Below, piece after piece: positions 63,613 through 64,000 of a stretch of DNA of 64,000 nucleotides. The notes under the pieces were generated by a model. It was not told the origin of the DNA, searched no databases, and saw only the letters and a list, made by a program, of their open reading frames with translations. A program made the translations under genes and the position numbers. This DNA is from Inquilinus limosus DSM 16000. GTDB taxonomy: Bacteria > Pseudomonadota > Alphaproteobacteria > DSM-16000 > Inquilinaceae. Location of the stretch: contig NZ_AUHM01000001.1 in the NCBI RefSeq assembly GCF_000423185.1, positions 186,001 to 250,000 of the forward strand, given 5' to 3'. Positions within the stretch are counted from its first letter, which is position 1, and each line of letters opens with the position of its first letter.

Positions 63613-63694
63613 GTCATGGCGAGCCCCGCAGGGGCGTGGCCATCCAGCGGTCCCGGCCCCTGGATCGCCACGGTGCTTCGCACCTCGCGATGAC
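63613..63694. repeat. Dispersed palindromic repeat, family A, copy 3
   Basis: GTCATGGCGAGCCCCGCAGG opens, followed by GGCGTGGCCATCCAGC, and the right arm ends CACCTCGCGATGAC. The orientation is the same as copy 1 (9232). The right arm is slightly more diverged. It lies in the gap between corA-like and lysR genes. Confidence 0.85.
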
Positions 63695-63783
63695 GGCTTG
63701 TGATTCCCTGAACAGACCCGACGCCTCTCGGCATAAGCATCCGCAGATGGCACCATAGCCATCCATATCGCCGGGATATGCCG

Positions 63784-64000
63784 ATGATCGAGCTGCGCCA
63801 TCTCCGCTACTTCGTCGCCGTCGCCGAGGAAGGCCATGTCACCCGGGCGGCCGAGCGGCTGGGGATGCAGCAGCCGCCGCTGAGCCAGCAGATCAAGGCG
63901 CTGGAGCAGGAACTGGGCGTGCCCCTCCTCCGCCGATTGCCGCGCGGCGTGCAGCCGACGGAGAGCGGCCTCGTCCTGCTGGCCGAGGCGCGCGCGATCC
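63784..64000 (+). CDS. LysR-type transcriptional regulator, N-terminal part (cut by window edge)
   Basis: The first 72 residues of a LysR regulator: [40 protein letters not shown] and [20 protein letters not shown]. These are the helix-turn-helix and wing of the BenM/CatR-like branch. ATG 63784 is preferred over 63778 because GGGA at 63773-63776 is then well spaced. The effector domain is outside the window. Confidence 0.85.
   Translation, partial: MIELRHLRYFVAVAEEGHVTRAAERLGMQQPPLSQQIKALEQELGVPLLRRLPRGVQPTESGLVLLAEARAI

Overview
The window is high-GC chromosomal DNA with the gene content of an alphaproteobacterium, most like the Rhodospirillales/Azospirillum side of the class. That placement is inferred from the ChvE-GguAB sugar importer, IlvD-type sugar-acid dehydratase clusters, the CysNC fusion, tesA-ybbA-ybbP synteny and TPP-riboswitch thiED. 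No database search could be run. There are no rRNA genes, conventional tRNA genes, CRISPR arrays or insertion sequences.

Layout. 1-8 kb: partial LysR gene, Tas-like aldo-keto reductase, tesA divergent from an ABC/FtsX exporter, Bax-inhibitor-1 family membrane protein, phosphatase, Phd/ParE toxin-antitoxin pair. 7.9-22.4 kb: saccharopine-dehydrogenase-like protein; a sugar-acid catabolic cluster (aldose epimerase, GntR regulator, IlvD/Edd dehydratase, two SDRs, GguC-type protein); a solitary antitoxin; an enolase paralogue with altered active-site residues; rmuC; a ketoglutarate-semialdehyde dehydrogenase candidate; a VapBC pair. 22.4-32.1 kb: an expanded RNA-repair locus. 32.1-37 kb: MarR-linked RND efflux locus with a frameshifted adaptor. 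37-43 kb: TPP riboswitch-thiE-thiD, then chvE-gguA-gguB. 43-46 kb: murJ, trpS and a small TfoX-C-like gene. 46-52 kb: assimilatory sulfate reduction (cysH-cysD-cysNC divergent from cysI and a Met8-like gene). 52-55.6 kb: small transporters, regulators and acetyltransferases, one frameshifted. 55.6-60 kb: second RND pump. 60-64 kb: TauE/SafE permease, TIGR02186 protein, universal stress protein, CorA-like channel, partial LysR gene.

The main discovery is at 25981-26804, between the Ro60/Rsr (TROVE) gene and rtcB. This apparently non-coding interval is a tandem array of six Y-RNA-like units. Each unit has an outer stem of 7-11 bp whose two strands change together from unit to unit, a conserved asymmetric internal loop (AUGCC facing ACCCCUCG), an inner stem of 8-9 bp, and an enclosed domain. 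In four units that domain has tRNA T-loops and, mostly, D-arms arranged in circularly permuted order. The 5' strand of the outer stem and loop carries GNCGAAUG, matching my recollection of the motif reported for Rsr-binding bacterial Y RNAs. The array lies in an operon that starts at a sigma-54-type promoter and a 12-bp inverted repeat, is presumably controlled by the divergent rtcR, and continues through rtcB, rtcA, a MoxR-type ATPase and a metallopeptidase/VWA protein.

Two families of dispersed palindromic repeats (three copies and two copies) lie in intergenic gaps. One copy sits between rtcR and its target promoter.
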